Shown here: one piece after another, positions 53,444-63,082 of the stretch | Layout: each line of letters starts with the position of its first letter | Position numbering within the stretch: position 1 is the first letter of the stretch | Origin: Arcanobacterium urinimassiliense | GTDB lineage: Bacteria; Actinomycetota; Actinomycetes; Actinomycetales; Actinomycetaceae | Assembly: GCF_900119495.1 (NCBI RefSeq) | Contig: NZ_LT632435.1 | Location: 946,736 to 1,010,735, forward strand | Length of the DNA: 64,000 nt | Reading direction: 5' to 3' | Program-made: the position numbers and the translations under genes | Notes under the pieces: generated by a model | What the model saw: the letters and a program-made list of their open reading frames with translations, nothing else | Databases searched by the model: none | What the model was told of the DNA's origin: nothing

Positions 53444-54529
53444 CTATTTGCTTTTTTCGTCGTTATTATTTTCAAACCACTTCCGGAATTCTTGCACATT
53501 CTTATTGTGTTCTTCTAGATTATCGGTAAATTTCGTCTCTCCCGTATGCAGATTTACCGTCACAAAATAAATCCAATTTCCCGCTGGCGGATTAATCGTA
53601 GCCTTAATAGCACTAATAGAAGGATTAGAAATAGGGGCTGGAGGCAGACCTGGATGTTTATAAGTATTATACGGATTATCTGATTCAAGATCGCTCTGGG
53701 TAGGTACTCCCCCGCTCTTTCCCACTCCATAGAGCACAGTAGAATCCATCTGTAGGCATCCGTGGGCTTCCCCGCTCAGCGCCAAACGATTTTCTATTAC
53801 GCGAGCCACTTTTCCATAATGCTCCGGCCAATTCACTTCCCGCTCCACTATCGAAGCTATCACTAGGTAATTTTGCCAGCTATCTTTCGGAACTCCTAGA
53901 CTCTGCATTTCTTTAATACGCTCTTTTACCAGCTGGGAAAGTGCCGCTTGTGCAGTGGTACCCGGAGCATATTCATAGGTCTTCGGAGCGAGCCAACCTT
54001 CTAAATTGCCTCCTGCTTCTTTCGGCAAACCTAATGCGGCCGGATCAGCAGCCGCCGCTTTTATTTCTTCTAAAGGTAGTGAGAGTACATTAGCTAGCCG
54101 CTCATAAATCTGCTGCGCCGTGAAACCTTCCGGAATTGTGACCGTCAATTCTGCGCGGTTTGCCGGAGCTAATAAAGCTGCTACCGCATTTGCCGCCGAC
54201 ATTTTTTTCTGCAACTTATAGCTACCCGCTTGAATAGACCCCGCCTTAGGATTTTTATTAAAAGCCTTAATAAAGGCCATCTGCGAAGCTACTACATCCT
54301 CTTTATAAAGGATATTGGCAATATCGGCGCCTAAAGACCCCTCCGGAATATTCACCACTACTACTTCGCCATTACCGCTGCCTTCATAATCGGGGATATT
54401 CCGATTGGCGATAAAATCGCGAGCTTTGGGAAGTACTACTACTGCACCACAGACCACCAAGGCCGTGACGATGCAGAGTATGATTGCGGTGCGAAAATTC
54501 CCACGCGAAGCAGAATTTTTAGTTTTCAC
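53444..54529 (-). CDS. mltG: Endolytic murein transglycosylase MltG
   Basis: MltG cuts nascent peptidoglycan strands at the membrane. The 361-residue protein has a short cytoplasmic start, one membrane helix (about 12-33), a LysM-like region (VVVNIPEGSLGADIANILYKE, about 53 on) and a YceG catalytic domain. The catalytic Glu is in VIASIVEREVNWPE (about 219-232), and a DSTVLYGVGKSG segment follows (about 260). It overlaps ruvX by 11 bases. Confidence 0.94.
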   Translation of the reverse strand: MKTKNSASRGNFRTAIILCIVTALVVCGAVVVLPKARDFIANRNIPDYEGSGNGEVVVVNIPEGSLGADIANILYKEDVVASQMAFIKAFNKNPKAGSIQAGSYKLQKKMSAANAVAALLAPANRAELTVTIPEGFTAQQIYERLANVLSLPLEEIKAAAADPAALGLPKEAGGNLEGWLAPKTYEYAPGTTAQAALSQLVKERIKEMQSLGVPKDSWQNYLVIASIVEREVNWPEHYGKVARVIENRLALSGEAHGCLQMDSTVLYGVGKSGGVPTQSDLESDNPYNTYKHPGLPPAPISNPSISAIKATINPPAGNWIYFVTVNLHTGETKFTDNLEEHNKNVQEFRKWFENNNDEKSK

Positions 54530-55055
54530 TATCGAGTCCTTTCACCGAAAGACCTGGTTGCCGGCCGGTACGGCGCGCAAAATCAAGAGCACTTTCTAAA
54601 ATAATAACTGCTGCAGCTTGATCTACAAGTGGTTTATGCTTTATTTCTCGTAATCCGGCTTCCTGTAATTGCCGATGTGCACTTACGCTGCTGAGTCTTT
54701 CATCTATCATTCGCACTGGAATTGGCGCGATCATTTTCGCTAAACGCTGCGCCCATTTTTGGGCATTGCGAGCGGTACTCCCGATACTTCCGTCCATATT
54801 CAGCGGTAATCCTACATAGACCGCGCAGACATCTTCTTGAGAAATAATATCTAATACGCCCGTTATATCGTCTTGCCCCCGGCGAAAAGTACCTACCGGC
54901 AGCGCCAGAATCGCATCTTGATCAGTCTTAGCGATGCCGACTCGTACTTTTCCTACGTCGACGGCGATGCGCACTCCTGGCTTGAGAGGTTTTTCGCCAC
55001 TCCAGCCAGCTTTATTTTCAATAGCGTTTTCGATATCGCTTTCCTTATTTATCAT
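54519..55055 (-). CDS. ruvX: Holliday-junction resolvase-like RuvX (YqgF)
   Basis: The 178-residue protein has an RNase-H-like fold with RIAVDVGKVRVGIAKTD (about 29-45, first catalytic Asp), VYVGLPLNMDGSIG (about 78-91), the Glu in MIDERLSS (about 116-123) and LVDQAAAVIILE (about 143-154). YqgF proteins process 16S rRNA ends in several bacteria, and junction-resolving activity is reported for some. An N-terminal extension of about 25 residues is present. It overlaps alaS by four bases. Confidence 0.92.
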   Translation of the reverse strand: MINKESDIENAIENKAGWSGEKPLKPGVRIAVDVGKVRVGIAKTDQDAILALPVGTFRRGQDDITGVLDIISQEDVCAVYVGLPLNMDGSIGSTARNAQKWAQRLAKMIAPIPVRMIDERLSSVSAHRQLQEAGLREIKHKPLVDQAAAVIILESALDFARRTGRQPGLSVKGLDSEN

Positions 55056-57724
55056 TGATTTTCCAGAAAATCCCTAATTGCTTTTGCGGCAGCTGATATC
55101 TTTTGTACATCGATTCCGCCGCCTTGGGCGAGATCCGGCTTTCCGCCGCCGCCGCCGCCTAAAACTTTCGCAGCTAAAGCAACCAATGCCCCCGCCTTCA
55201 CTCCAGCTTTCTGTGCAGCAGGAGTGAGTGCCACTACGAGCAGTGGTCTATCTTTTACGATTCCGAAAAGTGCCACTACGGCCGGTTTTTCTCCGAGCCG
55301 ATTGCGCAATTCCGTGGCTGCAGTCCGCAGTTCATCGGCATTGGCAAGCTTTTGGAAATTATGCGCATAGAGCTGCAAATTTTTAATCTGCCGGCCCTTT
55401 TCTAAAATTTCTCCATAAGTGGCCGTCAGTTGGGCTTGCCGTAAAGCAGTTATTTCTTTTTCGGCTTGCTTTAAGCGCTCCAGCAAAGCATTGATATGCT
55501 CTGGCAAGGCAGCTGGCTGTACTTGCACTAACGTGCTGAGCTGGGAAAGCAATGCGCGTTCTTTCGCACCTTCTGCATAAGCTCCTGCTCCTACCAATGC
55601 TTCTACTCGGCGTACGCCGGAGCCGATAGAAGATTCTCCCAGAATTGAGACTAAACCGAGCTCTCCGGTTTGCGCCACATGTGTGCCGGCGCAGAATTCG
55701 CGTGACCATGCATCATCAATGGAAACTACGCGCACTTTTTTGCCATATTTTTCTCCAAATAGTGCCATTGCGCCAAGCTGTTTTGCAGCGTCAATATCCA
55801 TCACTTGTGCACCTACCGGCAAATTTTCCTGGAGACGTTCATTGATGCGCTGTTCTATTTCTGCGAGCATGCTCGGAGAAATTTTTGCGCCATGGCGAAA
55901 ATCGAAGCGCAAGCGTGAAGGAGAATTCTCTGAACCAGCCTGTGTAGCTTGATCTCCTAAAAATTCGTGCAGTACTTTATGCAGCATATGGGTGGCAGTA
56001 TGAGCCTGCGCAATTTGGAGACGGCGGTCGGTATCGATTTGTGCATATACGGTATCGTCTAGCGCGATTGCGCCTTCAACGAGATGCCCGCGATGCAAGA
56101 ATAAACCTTTTATTGGCATCTGCACGTCATCTACTTCGAGAAGTCCACCCCCGGCAATTCTAATCGTGCCGTGATCGGCTAATTGACCGCCTTGCTCGGC
56201 ATAGAAAGGAGTACGGTCGAGGACCACTTCTATTTCTGCCGGTGCTTCTGCCGCCGGCACCGGTTTTCCATCCGCTAAAATGCCGATTACTTTTCCGTCT
56301 GCACCGCTTTCTCGATACCCTAAAAATTCGGTATCTCCGCCATTTTTTGCTTGGAAAGCGTGGAATACTGAGGCGTCGATGTGGCCAGTTTTTTTCGCTT
56401 GTGCATCAGCTCGGGCGCGATCTTTCTGCTCTTGCATGAATTTTCGGAATCCCTTTTCATCCACTTTTACGCCCTGCTCCTGCGCCATCTCCAGGGTTAA
56501 ATCAATGGGGAACCCGTAGGTATCGTGTAACTCAAAGGCATCTTTTCCGCTGAGCTCGCCGCTCTTTTGTTTCGCTTTCGCTACCGCTACATCAAAAATT
56601 TGCGTCCCGGCCACTAGGGTACGCCGGAAAGATTCTTCTTCTCCGTAAGCGATATTGGAAATAGTGGAAAAATTCTGCTCTACTTGCGGATATATTTCTT
56701 TCATCGCATCTTTTGATACCGGTAAAAGCACCGGCAACGCCGGAGCATCTACTCCGAGTAAGCGCACTGAGCGCACAGCGCGGCGGATTAAACGCCGCAG
56801 TACGTAGCCGCGCCCGTCATTACCGGGGCGGACACCATCCGCAATAAGCATAAGTGCGGAGCGAATATGGTCGGCAATAATGCGCATTTGTACATCCGCC
56901 GCTGGATCTGCTCCGTATTGCTTTCCAGTCAATTCGGTAGTGGCAGCAATTACCGGATATACCTGGTCAGTTTCATACATATTTTCTTTACCTTGGAGCA
57001 AATAAGCAATACGCTCCAAGCCCGCACCGGTATCCACTGCATGCTTATCGAGCTTTCCGAGTAATTCATAATTACTACCTTCGCCCGCTCCCCGCATATA
57101 TTCATCGAATACCAGATTCCATATTTCCAGATAGCGATCACCGCCGGGATCTACGGTACCTCCTACCGCTTCTGGGCCATACGCGGGGCCACGATCATAG
57201 TGGATTTCTACGCAGGGGCCAGCTGGGCCCGGTTGCCCGGTAGACCAGAATATTTCCGAACGCGTCAACCGTACCAGGTGGCGCTCATCTACGCCGATTT
57301 CTCGATTGAGGATTTGATATGCTTCCGCGTCTTCATTCCAGAGTGAAAACCACAGTTTATCTCCGGACAGACCGAATCCTCCCTGCGCGGGATCGGTAGT
57401 CAATAGTTCCCAGGCAAAATGTAGGGCTTCTTTTTTGAAATAATCACCAAAAGAAAAATTGCCGCACATTTGAAAGAACGTACCATGGCGAGTAGTGAGC
57501 CCAACGTTATCTATATCGTTAGTGCGAATACATTTTTGTACCGAGGCCACTCGCGGATAAGGTGCCTGCGCAGTGCCCGTAATATAGGGAATAAAAGGAA
57601 CCATACCGGCAATAGTGAATAAGATAGAAGGATCAGGAGATATTAAAGAAGCACTTTCCGCTATCTGGTGATCCTGCCGGCGGAAATAATCCAACCAGCG
57701 CTGATATATTTCTACACTGCGCAT
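55052..57724 (-). CDS. alaS: Alanyl-tRNA synthetase
   Basis: AlaS charges tRNA-Ala. The 890-residue protein has the class II catalytic core at the N-terminus (FTIAGMVPFIPYITG, about 31-45; RYLEIWNLVFDEY near 195), the tRNA-recognition domain, and an editing domain with the zinc ligands in AHTATHMLHKVL (about 578) and FCAGTHV (about 680). The C-terminal C-Ala domain ends with GGGGGGKPDLAQGGG (about 860-875). AAAGGA precedes the ATG. Confidence 0.97.
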   Translation of the reverse strand: MRSVEIYQRWLDYFRRQDHQIAESASLISPDPSILFTIAGMVPFIPYITGTAQAPYPRVASVQKCIRTNDIDNVGLTTRHGTFFQMCGNFSFGDYFKKEALHFAWELLTTDPAQGGFGLSGDKLWFSLWNEDAEAYQILNREIGVDERHLVRLTRSEIFWSTGQPGPAGPCVEIHYDRGPAYGPEAVGGTVDPGGDRYLEIWNLVFDEYMRGAGEGSNYELLGKLDKHAVDTGAGLERIAYLLQGKENMYETDQVYPVIAATTELTGKQYGADPAADVQMRIIADHIRSALMLIADGVRPGNDGRGYVLRRLIRRAVRSVRLLGVDAPALPVLLPVSKDAMKEIYPQVEQNFSTISNIAYGEEESFRRTLVAGTQIFDVAVAKAKQKSGELSGKDAFELHDTYGFPIDLTLEMAQEQGVKVDEKGFRKFMQEQKDRARADAQAKKTGHIDASVFHAFQAKNGGDTEFLGYRESGADGKVIGILADGKPVPAAEAPAEIEVVLDRTPFYAEQGGQLADHGTIRIAGGGLLEVDDVQMPIKGLFLHRGHLVEGAIALDDTVYAQIDTDRRLQIAQAHTATHMLHKVLHEFLGDQATQAGSENSPSRLRFDFRHGAKISPSMLAEIEQRINERLQENLPVGAQVMDIDAAKQLGAMALFGEKYGKKVRVVSIDDAWSREFCAGTHVAQTGELGLVSILGESSIGSGVRRVEALVGAGAYAEGAKERALLSQLSTLVQVQPAALPEHINALLERLKQAEKEITALRQAQLTATYGEILEKGRQIKNLQLYAHNFQKLANADELRTAATELRNRLGEKPAVVALFGIVKDRPLLVVALTPAAQKAGVKAGALVALAAKVLGGGGGGKPDLAQGGGIDVQKISAAAKAIRDFLENQ

Positions 57725-57781
57725 TAAAAATCCTTTATATTATTTTTATAGATACTGCTTTTATTGCCACTTATTCAATAG

Positions 57782-58213
57782 CTATTTATCGGCCGGGGAA
57801 TCTTCCGGCGCCGAATCTTCTCCGTACATGGATGGGAGCTCAGTACTGGGAGTAGCATCTCCCCCGCGCCCAAATACGTTCTTCACTTTTTCTGCCCCCC
57901 GGCGCGCCGCTAAGAAAGGCGCCCCAACGGTGGACGTGACCAAAGTAGTCATAGCCGAAATATCTTCCGAAGTACGAGCAGCAGCATCGGTAATTACGTC
58001 GAGCTTCTTCACCTGATTATTAGCTTCCGCTACGGTATTTACCGCCTCATCAATAGCAGGAAGTGTGTGTTCAGTGAGTTCGCGGAGCGATTCTGCTAAT
58101 CGATCGAGCACGCCAGAAAGTTTCCGGAGCGGACGAATGGAAAAATATACTAATACTAAAAATGCGAGGGCAGCGAGAATACCTGCAATCTGCCCGAGAG
58201 ATATAGGAGCCAT
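57782..58213 (-). CDS. DUF948 family membrane protein
   Basis: The 143-residue protein has one N-terminal membrane helix (about 8-26), then an alpha-helical, probably coiled-coil region (about 30-95) rich in Ala, Glu and Leu, and an acidic Pro/Ser/Asp tail. It matches DUF948 proteins that lie between rpsD and alaS across actinobacteria. The function is unknown; general-stress relatives exist in Firmicutes. Confidence 0.85.
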   Translation of the reverse strand: MAPISLGQIAGILAALAFLVLVYFSIRPLRKLSGVLDRLAESLRELTEHTLPAIDEAVNTVAEANNQVKKLDVITDAAARTSEDISAMTTLVTSTVGAPFLAARRGAEKVKNVFGRGGDATPSTELPSMYGEDSAPEDSPADK

Positions 58214-58241
58214 AGTATCTACCTTATAGTAATAAGTGAGT

Positions 58242-58278
58242 AAAAAAGCGCACCACGATAAAGGTCGCGGTGCGCTTT
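58242..58278 (-). terminator. Terminator after rpsD
   Basis: On the minus strand GCGCACCGCGA (58275-58265) pairs with TCGTGGTGCGC (58258-58248) with one G-U pair, then TTTTTT (58247-58242). It ends rpsD and reduces transcription into the DUF948 gene. Confidence 0.9.
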
Positions 58279-58294
58279 AATCTAAAGATGCATT

Positions 58295-58915
58295 CTAGCG
58301 AGAATAGTGCTCGACGACCATCTGTACATCACAAACGACCGGCACTTCTGCTCGCTTCGGCCGGCGCACCAGCTCAAAGCGCAACTTCTCTAGCTCTACC
58401 CGCAAGTATTCCGGAACTGCCGGCAATACATCGGCATGCTGACCTTGCGCGGCTACCAAGAACTGCGGAGAAGCTTGCGAACGCGGCTTCACCTGCACAA
58501 TCATTCCGGGCTGTACGCGGAACGAGGGGCGATCTACGATATTGCCGTCTACCATAATGTGGCGATGCACTACTACCTGGCGAGCCTGCGCAATGGTGCG
58601 AGCAAAGCCAGCCCGCAGTACCAGCGCGTCTAAACGCATTTCCAGCAATTCGATTAAGTTCTCGCCAGCCATACCTTCTTCCCGGCGAGCTTCATTCCAA
58701 GCCCGACGCATCTGCGCTTCCCGCAGACCGTACTGGGCACGCAAACGCTGCTTTTCCTTCAACCGCACCGAATAATCGGATTCTTTTACGCGGCCCCGCC
58801 CATGCTCACCGGGGCGATAAGGACGCCGCTGCATATAGCGCTCTGCTTTCGGGGTGAGGGCAATGCCCAAGGCGCGCGATTGGCGTACTAACTTACGAGC
58901 TCTATTTTGTGCCAT
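58295..58915 (-). CDS. rpsD: 30S ribosomal protein S4
   Basis: S4 is a primary 16S rRNA-binding protein. The 206-residue protein has RRPYRPGEHGRGRVKESDYS (about 30-49) and an S4 RNA-binding domain with MRLDALVLRAGFARTIAQAR and VVVHRHIMVDG (about 93-125). The N-terminus lacks the zinc-binding Cys cluster, so this is the zinc-free form, as usual in actinobacteria. AGGAGA precedes the ATG by seven bases. Confidence 0.98.
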   Translation of the reverse strand: MAQNRARKLVRQSRALGIALTPKAERYMQRRPYRPGEHGRGRVKESDYSVRLKEKQRLRAQYGLREAQMRRAWNEARREEGMAGENLIELLEMRLDALVLRAGFARTIAQARQVVVHRHIMVDGNIVDRPSFRVQPGMIVQVKPRSQASPQFLVAAQGQHADVLPAVPEYLRVELEKLRFELVRRPKRAEVPVVCDVQMVVEHYSR

Positions 58916-58990
58916 ATTTATTTCTCCTGTCGTCTACTAAGGCACAGCTTTTTAGCTGCGGAATCAACCACTTTGGCTAAGATTCCAGGA

Positions 58991-59009
58991 TTGCTCTGGT
59001 TCAGAGCAA
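58991..59009 (-). promoter_or_regulatory. Small hairpin between rarA and rpsD
   Basis: TTGCTCTG (58991-58998) pairs exactly with CAGAGCAA (59002-59009) around a three-base loop. There is no T run on the minus strand. It could be part of a rarA terminator or of the rpsD leader. Confidence 0.4.
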
Positions 59010-59022
59010 CTCCCCTATAGTA

Positions 59023-60366
59023 TCACTGCTCTTTGCCTAAAGCTTTATTTATATTGCGCAAAAACTGGGTGATATTCGCCTCGTATCCACGCGTAGTAGG
59101 TTCGTAATAGCGGGTATTCTTTAAAGAATCTGGCAGATATTGCTGCTGCGCAATAGCTCCGGGCATATCGTGAGCATAAATATAAGAAAGCTGGCGCGGA
59201 AGACGGCTTTCCGCTGCGATACGCGAAGCTGCAGCACTTTTATCCCATAAATGTACTGGCACTTCCCCACTTTTACCCGCTTTTACATCTGCTATAGCAG
59301 CATTGATTGCCAAATAAGCCCGGTTTGATTTAGGAGCTGTGGCGAGATGTACCACTGCTTCAGCAAGAATTATGCGCGCTTCGGGCATTCCCACTAAAGC
59401 CACCGCCTGCGCCGCAGCTGTGGCAGTCTGTAAGGCAGAAGGATCTGCCATCCCAATATCTTCGGCCGCAGAGATCATTAAACGCCGCGCAATAAAACGC
59501 GGATCTTCTCCGGCCACTATCATCCGCGCTAAATAATGCAAGGCCGCATCTACATCTGAACCACGAATTGATTTAATAAAAGCAGAAATCACGTTATAGT
59601 GCTGGTCACCGCTGCGATCGTAGCGCACCGCATAAGTATCAACTGCGGTGGCCACTTTTTCGGTAGTTATTTTTTTCCCACCTTGCCCAGCTGCCGCTTC
59701 TAAAATAGTCAAAGCGCGCCGCCCGTCATTGCCTGCCAGCTGCACGATGGCAGCTAGCGCAGCGGGCTCAATGGCAATTTTCCCTCCATAGCCACGACTA
59801 TCGGTGAGCGCACGCTGTAAAAGATTTTCAATATCTGCTGCCTGGAGTGGGTGCAAAGTGAGAAGCAAAGAGCGGGAAAGTAAGGGGGCAATCACAGAAA
59901 AAGAAGGATTTTCGGTAGTGGCACCGATAAAAATTACCCATCTATTTTCTACCGCAGGCAATAAGGCATCTTGTTGGGTTTTAGAGAAGCGATGTATTTC
60001 GTCTACAAAAAGTACAGTTTCTTTTCCATCTGTATATAGACGGCGCTTGGCCTCTTCAATCACCGCGCGCAATTCTTTTACTCCGGCCGTCACCGCGGAG
60101 ATTTCCACAAAAGCTCGCCCCGAACTACCTGCACATAGATAAGCTAAAGTAGTTTTTCCCGTACCGGGTGGGCCCCAAAGAAAAATAGCACTCGGAGCAC
60201 TGCCGTCATTTTCTATCAACCGGCGCAGCGGCCCTCCAGCTTGTAAAATATGCTCCTGCCCCACTACTTCAGAAATGGCGCGCGGGCGCATTCGCACTGC
60301 GAGCGGGGCATGAGTATCAGCTGGGGTGCCATCGGCGTTCAGAGCCGCATTGGTAAATAAATCCAC
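59023..60366 (-). CDS. rarA: Replication-associated recombination ATPase RarA (MgsA)
   Basis: RarA is a clamp-loader-like AAA+ ATPase acting at stalled forks. The 447-residue protein has LWGPPGTGKTTLAYLC (about 63-78), Walker B LFVDEIHRFSK (about 118-128), GATTENPSF (about 152-160), and a C-terminal tetramerisation part with YARMIVAGEDPRFIARRL-like and GYEANITQFL segments. The GTG start has TAAAAT six bases before it; GGAAGA is too close to act as a ribosome site. Confidence 0.94.
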   Translation of the reverse strand: MDLFTNAALNADGTPADTHAPLAVRMRPRAISEVVGQEHILQAGGPLRRLIENDGSAPSAIFLWGPPGTGKTTLAYLCAGSSGRAFVEISAVTAGVKELRAVIEEAKRRLYTDGKETVLFVDEIHRFSKTQQDALLPAVENRWVIFIGATTENPSFSVIAPLLSRSLLLTLHPLQAADIENLLQRALTDSRGYGGKIAIEPAALAAIVQLAGNDGRRALTILEAAAGQGGKKITTEKVATAVDTYAVRYDRSGDQHYNVISAFIKSIRGSDVDAALHYLARMIVAGEDPRFIARRLMISAAEDIGMADPSALQTATAAAQAVALVGMPEARIILAEAVVHLATAPKSNRAYLAINAAIADVKAGKSGEVPVHLWDKSAAASRIAAESRLPRQLSYIYAHDMPGAIAQQQYLPDSLKNTRYYEPTTRGYEANITQFLRNINKALGKEQ

Positions 60367-60378
60367 TCTTCCATTTTA
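60367..60378 (-). promoter_or_regulatory. Likely leaderless -10 element of rarA
   Basis: On the minus strand TAAAAT (60378-60373) is followed by GGAAGA and the GTG at 60366. Confidence 0.42.
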
Positions 60379-60521
60379 AATAGAATTTATTTCTTTTCTA
60401 TACAGTTCACTAAGAGCGGTAGATAATAACTAACTAAAAGCAGCAGATAACGCCACTGCGCAATAATGGAAATTAAAGTGGGGAACTTTGGTATATCTTC
60501 TCGTTAAATAAGAGTTCACGA

Positions 60522-60534
60522 TAGAATAAGGAGT
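60522..60534 (+). promoter_or_regulatory. Likely leaderless -10 element of the MMPL gene
   Basis: TAGAAT (60522-60527) lies seven bases before the ATG at 60535. AAGGAG (60528-60533) is separated from the ATG by only one base, too close for normal ribosome binding. Confidence 0.4.
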
Positions 60535-63036
60535 ATGTTTAGATTTCTCGGGAAAAATGTATCGCGGCATCCGTGGATTTTTATCACTGCTTGGATAGTT
60601 TTGGTGGTGCTGGGTGCAGGTAGTGCATTGTGGGGATTCGGGCAAGGCAATCTTTTTTCCCGTATGGAAGCTAATAAATCTATGGTGCCGGGTTCGGAAT
60701 CCGATAAAGTAGTCCAGGCAATAGCTAAGAGCAATAAAGACGAAGAAATAGTCGCCGTGGTATCGGGAATTCCACTGGTACTGGCAGAATCTGAAACTGC
60801 TAATTTACGTACGCAACTTCAAGCAATTTCGGGAGTAAAAGAGGTGGTAGATCCACTTACGATTGAAAAATTTTTTCAACAGCAAATAGCTACCGAAAAA
60901 CAAAAACAATTGGAGCAAGCTCTAAAGACGGCAGAACCGCAGATAGCTGCGGAAGTGGAAAAACGAATTGCTCCCCGCCGCTCAGCACTTGAACAACTTC
61001 CCCCCGCCCAAGCTGCGGAAGTGGAAAAGCAGCTACGTGCTTCGGCACAGAGCGGTGCCGATACCTATGTGCGCCAGCAAGCAGAAGAAAAAATAGATGC
61101 CGAATTAGCGAAAGTAAAAAACCCGGCGGCATATTTAAAAAGTAGTGATGGATTCGCAGTAGTTATTACTCTCTATCCCGGTAAACAAAAAGTTGCCAAT
61201 GAGAAGGTAGAAAAAGTACTGCAGGATTTTTCTGCGCAGCTGCAGGGAAAATTTCCGGGACATAAACTAAATATTCTTTCTACGAAAATAGCGGAACGCG
61301 ATATTATGAGCCAGGTTGCAAAAGATCTGGTGAGCGGAGAAGCTATCGGACTCCCCCTAGCACTCTTCCTACTCATAATAGTATTTGGCGGATTAATAGC
61401 CGCTGGCTTGCCGCTCGCCGCAGCTTTGGTATCCATAGCGACAGCTATGGGAATCGTATGGACTATTACCTTTAGCTCCACAAACGTAGATTCTTTCGTA
61501 CTAAATATCCTTTCGATTATTGGTTTAGCTCTTTCCATTGATTATGGACTACTGGTGGTTTCTCGATTCCGTGAAGAGACGGGCATCTTATTAAATGAAC
61601 AAGGATACGCGGCGGACGGTTCCCGCCTTCCGGAAGACGTAAGTGAAATTGTGCGGCAAGGAGTAATTGTTACGGTGGCAACTGCGGGGCGTACCGTATC
61701 ATTTTCTGCCATTACGATTGCATGTGCGATTTCCAGCTTGCTGGTAATGGAAGCACCTATGCTGAGCATGATTGCGATTGGAGGCGTAGTAGTTTCCCTC
61801 TTTGCCGTCACTACCGCCATCACCTTAGTGCCAGCTCTTATTCAACTTCTCGGATCACGGCTCTTACGCCCTTCCCGTCTTTCGAAAATTCCTTTCTTTA
61901 ATCGACTTTTCCATCGTTTTGGCGATGCTACTACTGAAAAAGGATTTTTCTCGGCACTTGCCCAACGGGTACACGCTCATCCTTGGCCGGTATTAATTGC
62001 CATAATTGGAGTGCTGGTAATTGCTGCGCTGCCGCTGCACGGGCTCAACCTGCGTTCCCATTTCGTGGAGTATATTCCGAAAGAATCTACGGCTTCTAAA
62101 GCGCTATATGAAATCGATAAATCTTATCCGCAGCTGCAAACAGCCAGTATTTCGGTGCTCGCCGAAATAGATAAAGAAAATACGACTGATCTACAAGCGG
62201 AAATAAAAGATATTGCCGGCGTATCTCGCTTAGGCGAACTAGAAGATTTATCAGGTAGCACCCTTATTCCGGTCTACACCGGCGATAGTGATCCAGTGGG
62301 CAAAGATGTGACAAATATAGTCAAAGAAATTCGCAATCTACATCCGGGATACCCAATATATGTAGGCGGTGCCGCCGCTTTGCAATATGACTTCATTCAG
62401 TCGCTAATATCCGGTTTACCGGGGGCTATTACTATTATTCTGATTTCCGTACTAGTGTTGCTTTTCTTAATGACCGGATCACTAATAGCGCCATTAAAAG
62501 CCTTAGTAATAAATTCTCTTTCCCTACTCGCCGGTCTAGGCATCACTACCTTTATCTTCAATAACGGCTTATTGACGATGCCCCACACTCCCGGTATCGA
62601 AACTTTCGTCATTGCCGTGGCTGCCGCTTTCGGTTTCGGCTTGGCAATGGATTATGAAGTATTCCTTGTAGCGCGTATTAAAGAGTATTGGGATAGCGGA
62701 TGTGACAACGACACTGCCGTAGAAAAAGGCTTGCAGAGATCTGGGCGCATTATTACGGCAGCTGCGGCAATCATTATTGCCGTATTTGTAGGATTCATCT
62801 TCGGCAATTTAGTGCCGGTAAAGCAAATAGGTATGGCTCTTGCTACGATTGTGCTCGTAGATGCTACCTTGGTGCGAATGTTGCTTGTACCAGCTATTAT
62901 GACCTTGCTAGGCAAATGGAATTGGTGGGCTCCTAAGCCTTTACAAAAGTTCCATACCCGGATTGCGGCAGTGATTGGGCGGGGAGTAAAAAACGAGAAA
63001 GCTACCGATTATCTGGCACAAGTTACTAATAATTAA
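60535..63036 (+). CDS. MMPL/RND-family membrane transporter
   Basis: The 833-residue protein has the MMPL layout: a first membrane helix (about 14-35), an extracytoplasmic domain (about 40-255) with a helical coiled-coil-like insert rich in Ala, Glu and Gln (about 125-200), five helices (about 260-470) including the SIDYGLLVVSRFREE motif, another helix near 490, a second external domain (about 510-620) and a final helix cluster with AMDYEVFLVARIKEYW. Such pumps export lipids, peptides or drugs; the substrate is unknown. It stands alone, divergent from rarA. Confidence 0.9.
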   Translation: MFRFLGKNVSRHPWIFITAWIVLVVLGAGSALWGFGQGNLFSRMEANKSMVPGSESDKVVQAIAKSNKDEEIVAVVSGIPLVLAESETANLRTQLQAISGVKEVVDPLTIEKFFQQQIATEKQKQLEQALKTAEPQIAAEVEKRIAPRRSALEQLPPAQAAEVEKQLRASAQSGADTYVRQQAEEKIDAELAKVKNPAAYLKSSDGFAVVITLYPGKQKVANEKVEKVLQDFSAQLQGKFPGHKLNILSTKIAERDIMSQVAKDLVSGEAIGLPLALFLLIIVFGGLIAAGLPLAAALVSIATAMGIVWTITFSSTNVDSFVLNILSIIGLALSIDYGLLVVSRFREETGILLNEQGYAADGSRLPEDVSEIVRQGVIVTVATAGRTVSFSAITIACAISSLLVMEAPMLSMIAIGGVVVSLFAVTTAITLVPALIQLLGSRLLRPSRLSKIPFFNRLFHRFGDATTEKGFFSALAQRVHAHPWPVLIAIIGVLVIAALPLHGLNLRSHFVEYIPKESTASKALYEIDKSYPQLQTASISVLAEIDKENTTDLQAEIKDIAGVSRLGELEDLSGSTLIPVYTGDSDPVGKDVTNIVKEIRNLHPGYPIYVGGAAALQYDFIQSLISGLPGAITIILISVLVLLFLMTGSLIAPLKALVINSLSLLAGLGITTFIFNNGLLTMPHTPGIETFVIAVAAAFGFGLAMDYEVFLVARIKEYWDSGCDNDTAVEKGLQRSGRIITAAAAIIIAVFVGFIFGNLVPVKQIGMALATIVLVDATLVRMLLVPAIMTLLGKWNWWAPKPLQKFHTRIAAVIGRGVKNEKATDYLAQVTNN

Positions 63037-63059
63037 TGTTTAAGAATTCATTAATTATT
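63028..63059. terminator. AT-rich inverted repeat at the end of the MMPL gene
   Basis: AATAATTAATG (63028-63038) pairs exactly with CATTAATTATT (63049-63059). The left arm contains the MMPL stop codon. The stem has almost no GC, so it may be a weak bidirectional terminator between two convergent genes. Confidence 0.4.
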
Positions 63060-63082
63060 GGCAAGCAATTTGCCGAAATTTT